From DASQZJ01 sp035638775 (GTDB lineage: Bacteria > Pseudomonadota > Gammaproteobacteria > UBA5335 > SLRW01): DNA of 64,000 nt. How positions within the stretch are numbered: the stretch's first letter is position 1; every line of letters begins with the position of its first letter. The notes beneath the pieces are model-generated. The model was given only the letters and a program-made list of their open reading frames with translations. It was not told the DNA's origin and made no database searches. Of the stretch, positions 26,479 through 39,168 are shown one piece after another. The stretch is taken from the NCBI GenBank assembly GCA_035638775.1, contig DASQZJ010000005.1:41982-105981 (forward strand). The letters run 5' to 3'. The position numbers and the translations under genes are program-made.

Positions 26479-27654
26479 TCAGGCGACCTCGAACAGGCCG
26501 GCCGCGCCCATGCCGCCGCCCACGCACATGGTGGACACGACGTATTTCGCGTTTCGGCGGCGGCCCTCGATCAGGGCGTGGCCGACCATGCGCGCGCCGG
26601 ACATGCCGTAGGGATGGCCGATGGAGATGGCGCCACCGTCGACGTTCAGCTTCTCCATGGGGATGCCGAGCTTGTCGCGGCAGTAGACCGTCTGCACCGC
26701 GAATGCCTCGTTCAGCTCCCACAGGTCGATGTCGTCCATCGACAGGCCGAAGCGCTTGAGCAGGCGCGGCACCGCGTAGATGGGGCCGATTCCCATCTCG
26801 TCGGGCTCCAGTCCCGCGACCGCAAGCCCGCGGAAGATTCCCAGCGGCTCGATGTTGCGCTGCTCCGCGAGCTTGCTGTCCATCACCACGCAGGCCGATG
26901 CCCCGTCGGAGAGCTGGCTTGCGTTGCCGGCGGTGACGTATTCGCCCATGACCGGCTGCAGACCGGCCAGCGCCTCCAGGGTCGTGCCGGGGCGGTTGCC
27001 CTCGTCCTTCGTCAGCGTGACCTCCTTCTGGCTGACCTCGCCGGTCTCCTTGTCCTTGACGTCCATCACCGTCGTGAACGGAACGATCTCGTCGTCGAAC
27101 TTGCCCGCTTCCTGGGCCGCGGCGGTGCGCTGCTGGCTGGCGAGCGCGTACTCGTCCTGCGCCTCGCGGCTGACGTTGTAGCGCTTGGCCACCACCTCGG
27201 CGGTCTCGATCATGCTCATCCACAGTTCGGGCTTGTTCTTCATCAGCCATTCTTCGGTGAAGTTGGTGGTGTTCAGATTGTTCTGCACCAGGCTGATGGA
27301 CTCGAGTCCGCCGGCGACCATGGCCGGCACGCGGTCGACCAGGACGCGCTGGGCAGCCATCGCGATCGCCTGCATGCCCGAGGAGCAGAAGCGGTTCACC
27401 GTGGTACCGGCCGTGCCGACGCCCAGGCCGGCGCGCACCGCCGCCAGGCGCGCGATGTTGTGGCCGGTGGCACCCTCCGGCAGCCCGCAGCCGAGGATCA
27501 CGTCCTCGATCTCGGCCGGTTCGAGTCCCGAGCGCTTGACCGCATGCTCGACGGCGTGGCCGGCCATGGTCGCCCCGTGGGTCTTGTTCAGGGAGCCGCG
27601 AAAGGCCTTGCCGATACCGGTACGCGCCGTGGAAACGATGACTGCGTCGCTCAT
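26479..27654 (-). CDS. Acetyl-CoA acyltransferase (thiolase), second copy
   Basis: This 391-residue thiolase has the catalytic Cys in TVNRFCSSGMQAIA (about residue 90), the His block VDGGAISIGHPYGMSGARM (about 343-361) and CVGGGMGAAG (about 378-387). It resembles FadA-type 3-ketoacyl-CoA thiolases. It follows the FadB-type gene at 27718 by 63 bp, the usual fadBA order. It is clearly different in sequence from the thiolase at 9049, so the window holds two independent thiolase/hydratase pairs. Confidence 0.95.
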   Translation of the reverse strand: MSDAVIVSTARTGIGKAFRGSLNKTHGATMAGHAVEHAVKRSGLEPAEIEDVILGCGLPEGATGHNIARLAAVRAGLGVGTAGTTVNRFCSSGMQAIAMAAQRVLVDRVPAMVAGGLESISLVQNNLNTTNFTEEWLMKNKPELWMSMIETAEVVAKRYNVSREAQDEYALASQQRTAAAQEAGKFDDEIVPFTTVMDVKDKETGEVSQKEVTLTKDEGNRPGTTLEALAGLQPVMGEYVTAGNASQLSDGASACVVMDSKLAEQRNIEPLGIFRGLAVAGLEPDEMGIGPIYAVPRLLKRFGLSMDDIDLWELNEAFAVQTVYCRDKLGIPMEKLNVDGGAISIGHPYGMSGARMVGHALIEGRRRNAKYVVSTMCVGGGMGAAGLFEVA

Positions 27655-27717
27655 GATTCCTCTCCTGTCACTGAATTGGCGAGGCGCCGCGCCGGCGCGC
27701 GGCGCCGGAATGTCGGA

Positions 27718-29808
<2,091 letters not shown>

Positions 29809-30212
29809 GGCTTCTCCCTTTCCGGATGTTGGGTGCTTCCCGGCCGGGCCGTCGCGCCGGTCCGACCCGGTGCAGACCCCGGATTGTACTACCCGAGAAC
29901 CGATCGGGCAGCCGCACGGTGCTTCACCCCGGTCGACCCGCCATGGACCGCCTCCGGGTGCGCCCCTTCGCCACCGGGACGCGGCGGCCGCGCCTGCATC
30001 GACCGGCGTGAATGTCCCGGGGCCGCGTTTCCATGATGGGCACCCTGGCAGGCGATGCCGCAGCGGAGGGCGTGGATCGCGGCGGGAGAAGCCGGGCGCC
30101 CGGCACGGAGAAACAGGACGACGGTCCGGGGTGGCTGGCGCCCGTGGCGCCGCCCCGGAACCCGGACGGGAGGACCCGGCAGGCGACCGTCCGCCCCGGG
30201 ACGGGTATCCCC
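29809..30212. other. Gene-free stretch between ugd and the second FadB-type gene
   Basis: About 400 bases of very GC-rich sequence with no convincing gene. It holds a TACAAT -10-like hexamer on the minus strand (29883-29888) and the CCGATCGG palindrome beside it, probably the promoter of the 29808 gene. No terminator for ugd could be recognised. Confidence 0.5.
29896..29909. promoter_or_regulatory. Operator-like palindrome before the second FadB-type gene
   Basis: GAACCGATCGGGC contains the perfect 8-bp palindrome CCGATCGG (29900-29907). It lies immediately upstream of the minus-strand TACAAT hexamer (29883-29888), about 90 bp before the gene start. The GAACCG half-site is shared with the sites at 3732, 24368 and 26373. 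Confidence 0.35.
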
Positions 30213-31562
30213 TCAGCGCCCGGCGCGTACCCGCCGGACCACCGGCCGCCCGATCGGATAGTAGTCGAATCCGAGCCCGGCCAGGTATTCGGGGTCGTAG
30301 AGATTGCGGCCATCGAATATTACGGGCTCCTTCAGCCGCGCCCGGACCTCCTCGAAATCGGGGCTCCGGAACAGGTGCCACTCGGTGACCACGGCCAACG
30401 CGTCCGCCCCCTCGAGCGTCTGCCACTGATCCTCGCACAGGACCAGCCGTTCCCGGTCCGGATAGATCCGCCGTGCCTCTTCCATCGCCGCGGGATCGAA
30501 GGCCCGCACCCGCGCGCCGGCACGCCACAGCGCTTCGATCAGAGCCCGGCTGGCCGCCTCGCGCATGTCATCGGTTCCGGGCTTGAACGCCAGGCCCCAC
30601 AGGGCGATGACCCGCCCCCGCAGATCGTCCCCGAAGTGCTCCTGCAGCCGCTCGAACAGGCGCTGCTTCTGGCGGTCGTTGACCTTCTCGACGGCGCGCA
30701 GGACCGAAGCCTCGTAGCCGGCTCCCTGCGCCGTGTGCGCCAGTGCGCTCACGTCCTTGGGAAAGCACGACCCGCCGTAACCCAGGCCCGGGTAGATGAA
30801 ATGAAAACCGATGCGCGGGTCCGCCCCGATGCCGATGCGCACCTTCTCGATGTCGGCTCCGACACGCTCGGCGATGTTGGCGAACTCGTTCATGGCGGTG
30901 ATCTTGACCGCGAGCATTGCGTTGGCGGCGTACTTGGTCAGCTCGGCCGAGCGGGGGTCCATGAACAGGACCCGGTCATTCATGCGATTGAACGGCGCGT
31001 ACAGCTGTTCCATCAGCTCGGCGGCGCGTTCGCTGTCGGTCCCGACCACGATGCGGTCCGGCTTCATGAAGTCCTCGACCGCGTCGCCCTCCTTCAGGAA
31101 CTCCGGGTTCGAGACCACGTCGAACTCCACCGCGGCCCCCCGGCCGGCCAGCGTCTCGCTGATGGTCTTGCGCACGCGCTCGGCGGTCCCCACCGGGACC
31201 GTCGACTTGTCGATCACCACCCGGTAGCCGTCCATATGCTCGCCGATGCTGCGCGCGACCTGCAGCACGTAGCGCATGTCCGCGGACCCGTCCTCGTCCG
31301 GCGGAGTCCCCACCGCAATGAACTGGAACAGTCCGTGGGCGACCCCCTCGGCGGCATCGGTGGTGAACCGCAGGTTGCCGGTCTCGATGCCTTCCGCCAC
31401 CAGCTCGTCGAGGCCGTGCTCGCGGATCGGCACCTCGCCGTCCCGCAGCCGGTGCACCCGGTCGGCGTCGGTATCGACGCACAGCACCCGGTTGCCCATG
31501 TCGGCGAAACAGGCGGCCGTGACCAGGCCGACGTAGCCGCTGCCAAAGATCGTGATCTTCAT
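30213..31562 (-). CDS. ugd: UDP-glucose 6-dehydrogenase
   Basis: The 449-residue protein belongs to the UDP-glucose/GDP-mannose dehydrogenase family. The N-terminal NAD fold is MKITIFGSGYVGLVTAACFA; the central substrate helix holds KFAANAMLAVKITAMNEFAN-like sequence (KYAANAMLAVK, about 205-215). The catalytic cysteine is in YGGSCFPKDVSAL (about residue 262), and the C-terminal domain has LWGLAFKPGTDDMREA (about 320). It makes UDP-glucuronate for surface polysaccharides or lipid A modification. GDP-mannose dehydrogenase is possible, but the EL and FKPGTDD context favours UDP-glucose. It appears to be monocistronic. Confidence 0.93.
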   Translation of the reverse strand: MKITIFGSGYVGLVTAACFADMGNRVLCVDTDADRVHRLRDGEVPIREHGLDELVAEGIETGNLRFTTDAAEGVAHGLFQFIAVGTPPDEDGSADMRYVLQVARSIGEHMDGYRVVIDKSTVPVGTAERVRKTISETLAGRGAAVEFDVVSNPEFLKEGDAVEDFMKPDRIVVGTDSERAAELMEQLYAPFNRMNDRVLFMDPRSAELTKYAANAMLAVKITAMNEFANIAERVGADIEKVRIGIGADPRIGFHFIYPGLGYGGSCFPKDVSALAHTAQGAGYEASVLRAVEKVNDRQKQRLFERLQEHFGDDLRGRVIALWGLAFKPGTDDMREAASRALIEALWRAGARVRAFDPAAMEEARRIYPDRERLVLCEDQWQTLEGADALAVVTEWHLFRSPDFEEVRARLKEPVIFDGRNLYDPEYLAGLGFDYYPIGRPVVRRVRAGR

Positions 31563-31722
31563 CGCAACCCCTGCACCCGTGAACGTTCGCGCGCCCGGTA
31601 CCGGGCGGCTCGCGAGGATGCGGATTCTACCAGCCCGCGCGCCCCCCCGCGACCGGCCCCGACGGCGCGGGCCGGCGTGCTAAGATGCGCCCGCTGTGCC
31701 CCACTCGCGCCGGAGGAACCGC

Positions 31723-32727
31723 ATGCCAGATTCCATCGCCCAGGCCCTGCAGTCCCCCCTGACGCGGATGCTGGGGGCCCCCGCCAGGGTGACCGCCTGC
31801 CGGCTGATCCCGGGGGGCGCCTCCAAGGAGTCGTGGTGGGTGGACGCGGAAGCCGGTGGACGGACCCACGCCCTGATCGTGCGGCGCAACTCTCCGAGCA
31901 GCTCGGCGGGAGAAGAGGTGCTCTCGCTGGAGAACGAGCACCGCCTGCTGGCGTTGGTCCACGCGCGTGGGGCGAGCGTGCCGCGGCCCTGGGGGTTCAT
32001 TCCGGATCTCGACGGCAGGCCGGCGTACGTGATGGACCGCGTCGACGGCGTGAGCATCGGGCGCAAGGTGGTGCGCGACCAGGAGCTCGACCCGGCGCGC
32101 GCGCACCTGCCGCGGCAGATGGCCGAAAGCCTGGCCGCGATCCACGCGGTGCCGCCTGACGAGCTCGAATTTCTCCCCGCCGGCGATCCCGGAGAGTCCC
32201 CGGCCCTGCGCGCCGTCTCGCGCATGGAACGGGAGCTGGACCGGCTCGGCGAGCCGCACCCCGCCATCGAGTTCGGCCTCGCCTGGCTGCGTCGCCACTG
32301 CCCAGAGCCCCGCGCACAAACCCTGGTGCACGGCGACTTCCGGGTGGGCAACCTGATGGTCGACCGCAACGGCCTGGCGGCGGTGCTGGACTGGGAGCTG
32401 GCACACTGGGGCGATCCGGCGGAAGACCTGGGCTGGCCGCTGATCCGGGCCTGGCGCTTCGGCCGCGACGACCTGCGCCTCGGCGGCGTCGGCCCCGTCG
32501 AGCCGTTCCTGGACCGCTACAACGAGCTGACCGGCCGCGCCGTCGACCCCGCCGAACTGGACTACTGGGAGCTGCTGGGCAACGTCAACTGGGCGGTGAT
32601 CCAGCTGATCCAGCGGGAGCGGCACCTGAGCGGCCGCGAGCCCAGCGTCGAGCTGGCCGTGCTGGGCCGGCTGTCCGCCGAGACCGAGCGCGAGATCCTG
32701 GCGATGCTCGAACGCCTCGGCGACTGA
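31723..32727 (+). CDS. Phosphotransferase family protein (ACAD10/APH-like)
   Basis: The 334-residue aminoglycoside phosphotransferase-like kinase has the catalytic loop LVHGDFRVGNLMV (HGDxxxxN, about 205-217), the metal-binding aspartate in VLDWELAHWGDPAEDLGWP, and the N-lobe with VRRN lysine-equivalent Arg. It is close to the N-terminal half of ACAD10/11, thought to act on 4-hydroxyacyl-CoAs. ATG 31723 has GGAGG 6 bases before. DUF6285 genes are usually next to this family; here the DUF6285-like gene is 27 kb away. It is convergent with nadA, 18 bp apart. Confidence 0.88.
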   Translation: MPDSIAQALQSPLTRMLGAPARVTACRLIPGGASKESWWVDAEAGGRTHALIVRRNSPSSSAGEEVLSLENEHRLLALVHARGASVPRPWGFIPDLDGRPAYVMDRVDGVSIGRKVVRDQELDPARAHLPRQMAESLAAIHAVPPDELEFLPAGDPGESPALRAVSRMERELDRLGEPHPAIEFGLAWLRRHCPEPRAQTLVHGDFRVGNLMVDRNGLAAVLDWELAHWGDPAEDLGWPLIRAWRFGRDDLRLGGVGPVEPFLDRYNELTGRAVDPAELDYWELLGNVNWAVIQLIQRERHLSGREPSVELAVLGRLSAETEREILAMLERLGD

Positions 32728-32745
32728 CCGGCGCTCCGGTCCGGC

Positions 32746-33795
32746 TCAGGACGCCCGCCGCACCGGAGAGCTGCCCACCTCGAGCATGCGTTCCACCGCC
32801 CGGCGCGCCCGGCCCGCAGTGTCCGGATCGACCTCGACCTGCGGCGCCAGATGCTGCAGCGCCGAGAGGATCTTCGGCAGCGTGATCCGCTGCATGTGCG
32901 GGCAGAGGTTGCACGGCCGGATGAAATCGATGTCCGGGTGCTCCACCGCAACGTTGTCGCTCATCGAGCACTCCGTGATCATCACGACCTGGCTCGCACC
33001 GGCATCGTCCAGATGCCGGATCATGCCCGAGGTCGAGCCGACGTAATCGGCCTCCGCAAGGACCTCCGGCGGGCACTCGGGGTGTGCCAGCACATGGATG
33101 CCGGGATGCTGCTCGCGGTAGCCGCGGAGCTCTTCCCCGGTGAAGCGTTCGTGCACCTCGCAGCTGCCCTCCCAGAGAATCACCTCGACCTCGGTCTGGC
33201 TCGCGACCCAGCGCCCAAGGTACTGATCCGGCGCGAAGATCACGCGGTCGGCGCCCAGCGACTCGACCACCTCGACCGCGTTGGAGGAGGTGCAGCAGAT
33301 ATCGGACTCCGCCTTCACCTCGGCGCTGGTGTTGACGTAGGTCACCACCGGGACGCCCGGGTAGCGCTCGCGCAGCAGCCGCACGTCGGCGGCGGTGATC
33401 GAGGATGCCAGCGAGCAGCCCGCCTCCATGTCCGGGATCAGCACCGTCTTGGCCGGGCTGAGAATCTTGGAGGTCTCGGCCATGAAGTGCACGCCGCATT
33501 GCACGATCACGTCCGCGTCCACCCGGGCCGCCTGGCGGGCGAGGCCCAGGGAATCCCCCTGGAAGTCCGCCACCCCGTGAAAGATCTCCGCGGTCTGGTA
33601 GTTGTGGGCCAGGATCACCGCGTTGCGGCGTTGCTTCCAGTCCCGGATGGCAGCGATGTACGGGGCGTGCACGGCCCACTCGACCTCGGGGATCACGTCG
33701 CGCACACGCTCGTACACGGGTTCGAGGGATTTCGCGATCTCCGGCGTAAGCTTCGGCAGAACAGGCTCCTTTACCAGAGTCGGATCGGTATTCAT
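32746..33795 (-). CDS. nadA: Quinolinate synthase
   Basis: This is a 349-residue NadA. It condenses iminoaspartate with dihydroxyacetone phosphate to quinolinate in NAD synthesis. Conserved cluster cysteines are seen in IVQCGVHFMAETSK (about 110), CCTSSNAVEVV (about 198) and PCNLCPHMQRITL (about 295), and YVNTSAEVKAESD is typical. nrtR lies just upstream on the same strand and a palindrome overlaps the nadA promoter (33844-33864). It is the only NAD biosynthesis gene in the window. Confidence 0.96.
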   Translation of the reverse strand: MNTDPTLVKEPVLPKLTPEIAKSLEPVYERVRDVIPEVEWAVHAPYIAAIRDWKQRRNAVILAHNYQTAEIFHGVADFQGDSLGLARQAARVDADVIVQCGVHFMAETSKILSPAKTVLIPDMEAGCSLASSITAADVRLLRERYPGVPVVTYVNTSAEVKAESDICCTSSNAVEVVESLGADRVIFAPDQYLGRWVASQTEVEVILWEGSCEVHERFTGEELRGYREQHPGIHVLAHPECPPEVLAEADYVGSTSGMIRHLDDAGASQVVMITECSMSDNVAVEHPDIDFIRPCNLCPHMQRITLPKILSALQHLAPQVEVDPDTAGRARRAVERMLEVGSSPVRRAS

Positions 33796-33843
33796 CGATT
33801 GCCTCCACGAGCCGGCGGCAGGCTCCCGCCGGGTCTCGACCAG

Positions 33844-33864
33844 TTATGCTGAATCTGAGTATAA
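33844..33864. promoter_or_regulatory. Candidate NrtR operator before nadA
   Basis: TTATGCT (33844-33850) and AGTATAA (33858-33864) form an imperfect inverted repeat (6 of 7) with a 7-bp centre. On the minus strand it reads TTATACT...AGCATAA and includes a -10-like TATACT. It is 49 bp before the nadA start and in the short gap after nrtR, the only AT-rich palindrome there. Confidence 0.6.
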
Positions 33865-33877
33865 GGACGCCGGCCGC

Positions 33878-34876
33878 TCACCTCAATACCCCGGGCAGGC
33901 CGACGCCCGGCGCCGGACGCTCCCGCAGCACCTCGCGCCGGAAGCGGAACAGCTCCGCCGGGCGTCCCCCGGTGGCCGGCTCGTACCGTCCCGTACCCTC
34001 CACCAGTCCGGCCTGCTCCACCAGTCGCCGGAAATTCTGCTTGTGCAGGCGCACCCCGGACAGCGCCTCCACCAGGCGCTGCAACTGCAGCAGGGTGAAG
34101 GTCGGCGGCAGCATCTCGAACACCACCGGCCGGTAGCGGATCTTGCCGCGCAGGCGTCCCAGCGCAGTGGCCAGGATGCGACGGTGATCCTGGGCCATGG
34201 GCCGCCCGGTGTGCGGCACGGGACGGGCTCTCGGGTCGCGGGCGTGGCGCCCGGCCTCCTCCACCAGCCCGGCCTCGAACAGCAGCTCGTAGCGCTCCAG
34301 GACCCTTTCCGGATTCCATGGCGCCCCCTCGAGCCCGAACGCGATGTCCGCGCGCTGGCGGGGGTCCGGGAAGCCCGGCCGGGGCGGCGCGGCCTTCGAC
34401 CAGCCCGCCAGCGCCGGCGCAATGGCCTCGTCGATCAGCGCGGGACGCCCCTCGCGCCAGTCCTCCCACGGCAGATAATCGTAGATGCTGCGCCAGCCGG
34501 GTTCGCCCGGCCCGGCCGGGGACCGCTCGGCGACCAGCGCGAGATACGCCACCGATATGACCCGTGGCCCGCCGGCGCGCTCGGCCGGATCGCGGTAGCG
34601 GTCGCCGAAGGTATAGAGCTGCTCCACGTAGCCCAGCTCCAGGCCCGTCTGCTCGGCCACCCAGCCCCGCAGGGCGCGCTCCAGCGTGACGTCGCGGCAT
34701 GGATCCAGGGGGCCGAACGGCAGCGCGTCCAGCGGGCCGCGCCCGGCGCTGGTGGCCAGCGCGTGACGGGTGCCGGTCACGGTCAGGACGCGCGGCACCT
34801 CGTCGGTCACCGCGACGATCACCGCGTCGAGACCGATCACCACGTCGTCGCCGCTTCTCGCTTCTCTGTCCGGCAT
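33878..34876 (-). CDS. nrtR: NrtR-type regulator of NAD metabolism (Nudix-like domain plus winged helix)
   Basis: The 332-residue protein has an N-terminal Nudix-like domain (about 1-150) with a broken Nudix box: RGWVAEQTGL replaces the canonical REUXEEXGU, so catalysis is unlikely. A C-terminal winged helix (about 225-320) shows the NrtR-typical block VFEMLPPTFTLLQLQRLVEALSG and NFRRLVEQAGLVE-GTG. NrtR proteins repress NAD genes and release DNA on binding ADP-ribose or related compounds. An insertion between the domains (about 150-215) makes it longer than the usual 230-240 residues. ATG 34876 is preferred. The neighbouring nadA and the palindrome at 33844 support the assignment. Confidence 0.87.
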   Translation of the reverse strand: MPDREARSGDDVVIGLDAVIVAVTDEVPRVLTVTGTRHALATSAGRGPLDALPFGPLDPCRDVTLERALRGWVAEQTGLELGYVEQLYTFGDRYRDPAERAGGPRVISVAYLALVAERSPAGPGEPGWRSIYDYLPWEDWREGRPALIDEAIAPALAGWSKAAPPRPGFPDPRQRADIAFGLEGAPWNPERVLERYELLFEAGLVEEAGRHARDPRARPVPHTGRPMAQDHRRILATALGRLRGKIRYRPVVFEMLPPTFTLLQLQRLVEALSGVRLHKQNFRRLVEQAGLVEGTGRYEPATGGRPAELFRFRREVLRERPAPGVGLPGVLR

Positions 34877-34921
34877 GCCTGTCCGTTTCCGTCCGACCCG
34901 CGCCCGCGCCGCATTGCCCGC

Positions 34922-34949
34922 CTTGAAATCCGGCGCTCCGCCCCTACCT
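34922..34949 (+). promoter_or_regulatory. Sigma-32-type promoter of htpG
   Basis: CTTGAAA (34922-34928) matches the heat-shock -35 exactly. After 12 bases comes CCCCTACCT (34941-34949), close to the CCCCATNT -10 consensus. It lies about 60 bp before the htpG ATG, where E. coli htpG also has a sigma-32 promoter. Confidence 0.7.
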
Positions 34950-35010
34950 AGACGGGGAGATTCCGCGGCACGCGGACCCGCCCGCCACGACAGGAGCGAG
35001 ACGCACGACA

Positions 35011-36909
<1,899 letters not shown>

Positions 36910-36928
36910 GCGACGCTGCCGGCGATCG

Positions 36929-37297
36929 TCAGCACCGGAACCAGTCGCCGCCGGGGACCACCCGGCGGCCGCGACTGCGCTCCCCCCGGAAGAGATAGAC
37001 CCACGCGGGGCCGAGCGGGGTGCGGACGACCCGCCGCGTGTACACTTCCGGGTAGTCCTCCAGTGCGTCCAGGCGGGGCCAGAGCCGTGCAGCCACCCGG
37101 TAGACCTCTCCCGTGACGCTGCCCCGGCCGGCCTCGATCACACCGGGACACGCGCCCAGGTCCAGCATGGTGAAGCCGGGACCGAGGCGGCAGCTTCCCA
37201 GCCGGCGGCTGCCGGCCAGGAGACGGTGATTCCGGCCGCCGCGGCGCAGCGTGCCGTAGACGAATACCGCCGCCACGGGCGCTCCCCGACGGATCAC
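36929..37297 (-). CDS. Gamma-glutamylcyclotransferase-like (AIG2/GGCT) family protein
   Basis: The 122-residue BtrG/AIG2 fold protein has VFVYGTLRRGGRNHRLL (about 11-27), the cyclotransferase signature YGTLR, and TGEVYRV...LDALEDYPEVYTRR with the catalytic glutamate region (about 77). Such enzymes release pyroglutamate or cleave gamma-glutamylamine bonds. It follows nnrS by 19 bp and could be in the same transcript. The substrate is unknown. Confidence 0.83.
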   Translation of the reverse strand: MIRRGAPVAAVFVYGTLRRGGRNHRLLAGSRRLGSCRLGPGFTMLDLGACPGVIEAGRGSVTGEVYRVAARLWPRLDALEDYPEVYTRRVVRTPLGPAWVYLFRGERSRGRRVVPGGDWFRC

Positions 37298-37316
37298 GGG
37301 CGGCCCGTCCCGCGCC

Positions 37317-38534
37317 TCAGCCGGGCAGCCCGTCGATCCGGGGCCGGGTCAGGACCGGCCAGAATCCTCCCAGGAAGAGCAGGAACGCGGCGCTCCAGAA
37401 GCCCGCCGAGAGCAGCAGCACGTCGAGGTAGGCCCCGGGCCAGATCATCGGCGCGAACACGCGGACCACGGCGGCCACGTTGACCAGCACGAACGCGGCG
37501 GTAAGCCCCGTCCCGGCCTCCAGGCGGCGTCCCGTGTGCCCGAGGGCGGAACGGGACATCATCGCCATGGTCAGGCTGCCGATCGCGCCGACGGTCAGCG
37601 CATGGATCGCCAGCACCGGCATCACCACGCCGGGCCACCACACGCTCAGCGCCCGCAGCAGCAGGCTGACCACGATCCAGGCGTAGCCCGCGTGCAGGAT
37701 CCACAGCAGCGGCACGCCCCGCGCAGCCCAGCCGCCCCAGCGCGACATGCGCACGCCGTGCACCAGCGCCGCCGCCAGCGCGACCCCGGCCACCGCCGCC
37801 GGCGGCGCCCCCACGACGTCCAGCGCCAGCAGCAGGAGTACGGAGGGCAGCGCCAGGCGCTCCGTCCAGCCGACCCGGCGCACCCCGGGACGGCGCAGCG
37901 CGTCGCGGGTGAACATGGGGATCACCCGCCCTCCGATGATCACCATCAGCACCAGCAGCAGGTCCAGCGACCCGAGGATCCCGCGCGAACGCCCCAGCCC
38001 GGTGACCCCGAGGGCGTTGAGCTGGATCGCGAGATCCGCCCCTGCCAGGCCGACCAGGATCAGCGGCAGCGCCATGTTGCGCCGGTTCCGGCTCCGCGCC
38101 AGCGGCACCCACAGGCTCGCCGCCACGGCCGGCAGGAAGGCGACATCCAGGCCCACGGCCAGCCAGGCGGGCAGCATCGCTCCGATGCAGGTGGCCACCC
38201 GCCCCGCCGCCCAGAGCAGGGCCAGTGCGGCCAGCAGCCAGCCGGTGGGGGTCGCACGCCCGGTCCAGTTGCGCACCGCCGTCAGCAGGAAGCCGCTCGC
38301 GACCGCGGCCACGTAGCCGAACAGCATCTCGTGCGCGTGAAATGCGACCACGTCCAGGCGGGTGTTCCCGGGCCAGGCACCCGCGTACCACCCGAGGAAG
38401 AACGGAACGATCAGCGCCGCGTACAGCGCCGCGAGCAGGTAGAAGGGCCGGAACCCGAGTCCCAGGACGGCGGGTCGCGCCTTGCCGCCGGCGGCAACGC
38501 CGGGCGCGGCCGTGTTCCCCTGTCGGACTGCCAT
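37317..38534 (-). CDS. nnrS: NnrS family haem-copper membrane protein
   Basis: The 405-residue protein has about 12 membrane helices. NnrS hallmarks are GFRPFYLLAALYA (about 25-37), FHAHEMLFGYVAAVASGFLLTAVRNWTG (in pieces, about 65-92) with the conserved histidines, and GGRVIPMFTRDALR (about 205-218). NnrS relieves the metabolic damage done by nitric oxide; its chemistry is not fully known. ATG 38534 has GGGGAG 6 bases upstream. It follows nsrR and has an NsrR box in its promoter at 38558-38580. Confidence 0.93.
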   Translation of the reverse strand: MAVRQGNTAAPGVAAGGKARPAVLGLGFRPFYLLAALYAALIVPFFLGWYAGAWPGNTRLDVVAFHAHEMLFGYVAAVASGFLLTAVRNWTGRATPTGWLLAALALLWAAGRVATCIGAMLPAWLAVGLDVAFLPAVAASLWVPLARSRNRRNMALPLILVGLAGADLAIQLNALGVTGLGRSRGILGSLDLLLVLMVIIGGRVIPMFTRDALRRPGVRRVGWTERLALPSVLLLLALDVVGAPPAAVAGVALAAALVHGVRMSRWGGWAARGVPLLWILHAGYAWIVVSLLLRALSVWWPGVVMPVLAIHALTVGAIGSLTMAMMSRSALGHTGRRLEAGTGLTAAFVLVNVAAVVRVFAPMIWPGAYLDVLLLSAGFWSAAFLLFLGGFWPVLTRPRIDGLPG

Positions 38535-38557
38535 GAGAATCTCCCCTGCGACAAATG

Positions 38558-38580
38558 AAGATGTATCGTATTTGTATCTT
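38558..38580. promoter_or_regulatory. NsrR box before nnrS
   Basis: The 23-bp near-palindrome has arms AAGATGTATCG and TTTGTATCTT around one central base region, closely matching the known NsrR operator (AAGATGYATTT and its complement). It lies 24 bp before the nnrS ATG, so NsrR bound here would block transcription until nitric oxide is present. Confidence 0.85.
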
Positions 38581-38609
38581 ATATGCCGGTGGAGGGGCAA
38601 TGACCCGGA

Positions 38610-39068
38610 TCAAGCGGGCGGCGTCTCCTGCGCGGCGCTCATGCGCAGCAGTTCCCGCAACTCGTCCGGACGCTGCAGCAGGTCAGCCAGGGTGTACCGA
38701 TCCAGCACGGCGAGGAAGGCCTGCAGCGCCTCGGACAGGACGTCCCTGAGACGGCATGCGGGGGTAATGCAGCAGGCGTTGGTGGCGGGGTTGAAGCATT
38801 CGACCAGCGCCAGGTTGTCCTCGGTGCGCCGGGCGACTTCGCCCAGGTTCAGCTCGTCCGGCGCCCGGGCCAGCATGATGCCGCCCTTCTTTCCGCGGAT
38901 GGTGCGGATGTACCCCAGGGTCCCGAGGCGGTGCACCACCTTGACCAGATGGTTGCGCGAGATCCGGTAGTGCTCGGAGATCTCCTTGATCGTGCAGCGC
39001 TGTCCCTGTGCCAGGCCCAGGTAGATCAGGACCCGGAAGGAATAATCCGAATAGCGTGTCAGATGCAT
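38610..39068 (-). CDS. nsrR: Nitric-oxide-sensing Rrf2 repressor NsrR
   Basis: The 152-residue protein has the Rrf2 winged helix (about 1-65, MHLTRYSDYSFRVLIYL, ISRNHLVKVVHRLG) followed by the Fe-S cluster cysteines in CFNPATNACC-ITPACRL (C91, C99 or C100, C105), as in NsrR rather than IscR. The cluster reacts with nitric oxide and the protein leaves its operators. ATG 39068 gives the standard N-terminus. It is followed by nnrS 75 bp downstream. An NsrR-type box upstream at 39115-39137 indicates autoregulation, and an FNR-type site lies further up. Confidence 0.95.
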   Translation of the reverse strand: MHLTRYSDYSFRVLIYLGLAQGQRCTIKEISEHYRISRNHLVKVVHRLGTLGYIRTIRGKKGGIMLARAPDELNLGEVARRTEDNLALVECFNPATNACCITPACRLRDVLSEALQAFLAVLDRYTLADLLQRPDELRELLRMSAAQETPPA

Positions 39069-39114
39069 GCCGACTCCTCGACGGTAATCCGCCGGCCCGT
39101 CCTTGCCGCCATCA

Positions 39115-39137
39115 AACATGCATCCTACATGCATTGA
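39115..39137. promoter_or_regulatory. NsrR box before nsrR
   Basis: The 11-1-11 inverted repeat, arms AACATGCATCC and ACATGCATTGA, follows the NsrR consensus. It lies 46 bp before the nsrR ATG and abuts a minus-strand GATAAT -10-like hexamer (39137-39142), the right place for autorepression. Confidence 0.8.
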
Positions 39138-39168
39138 TTATCCGGCGCATCGCCTCTCGGGCGGACGA

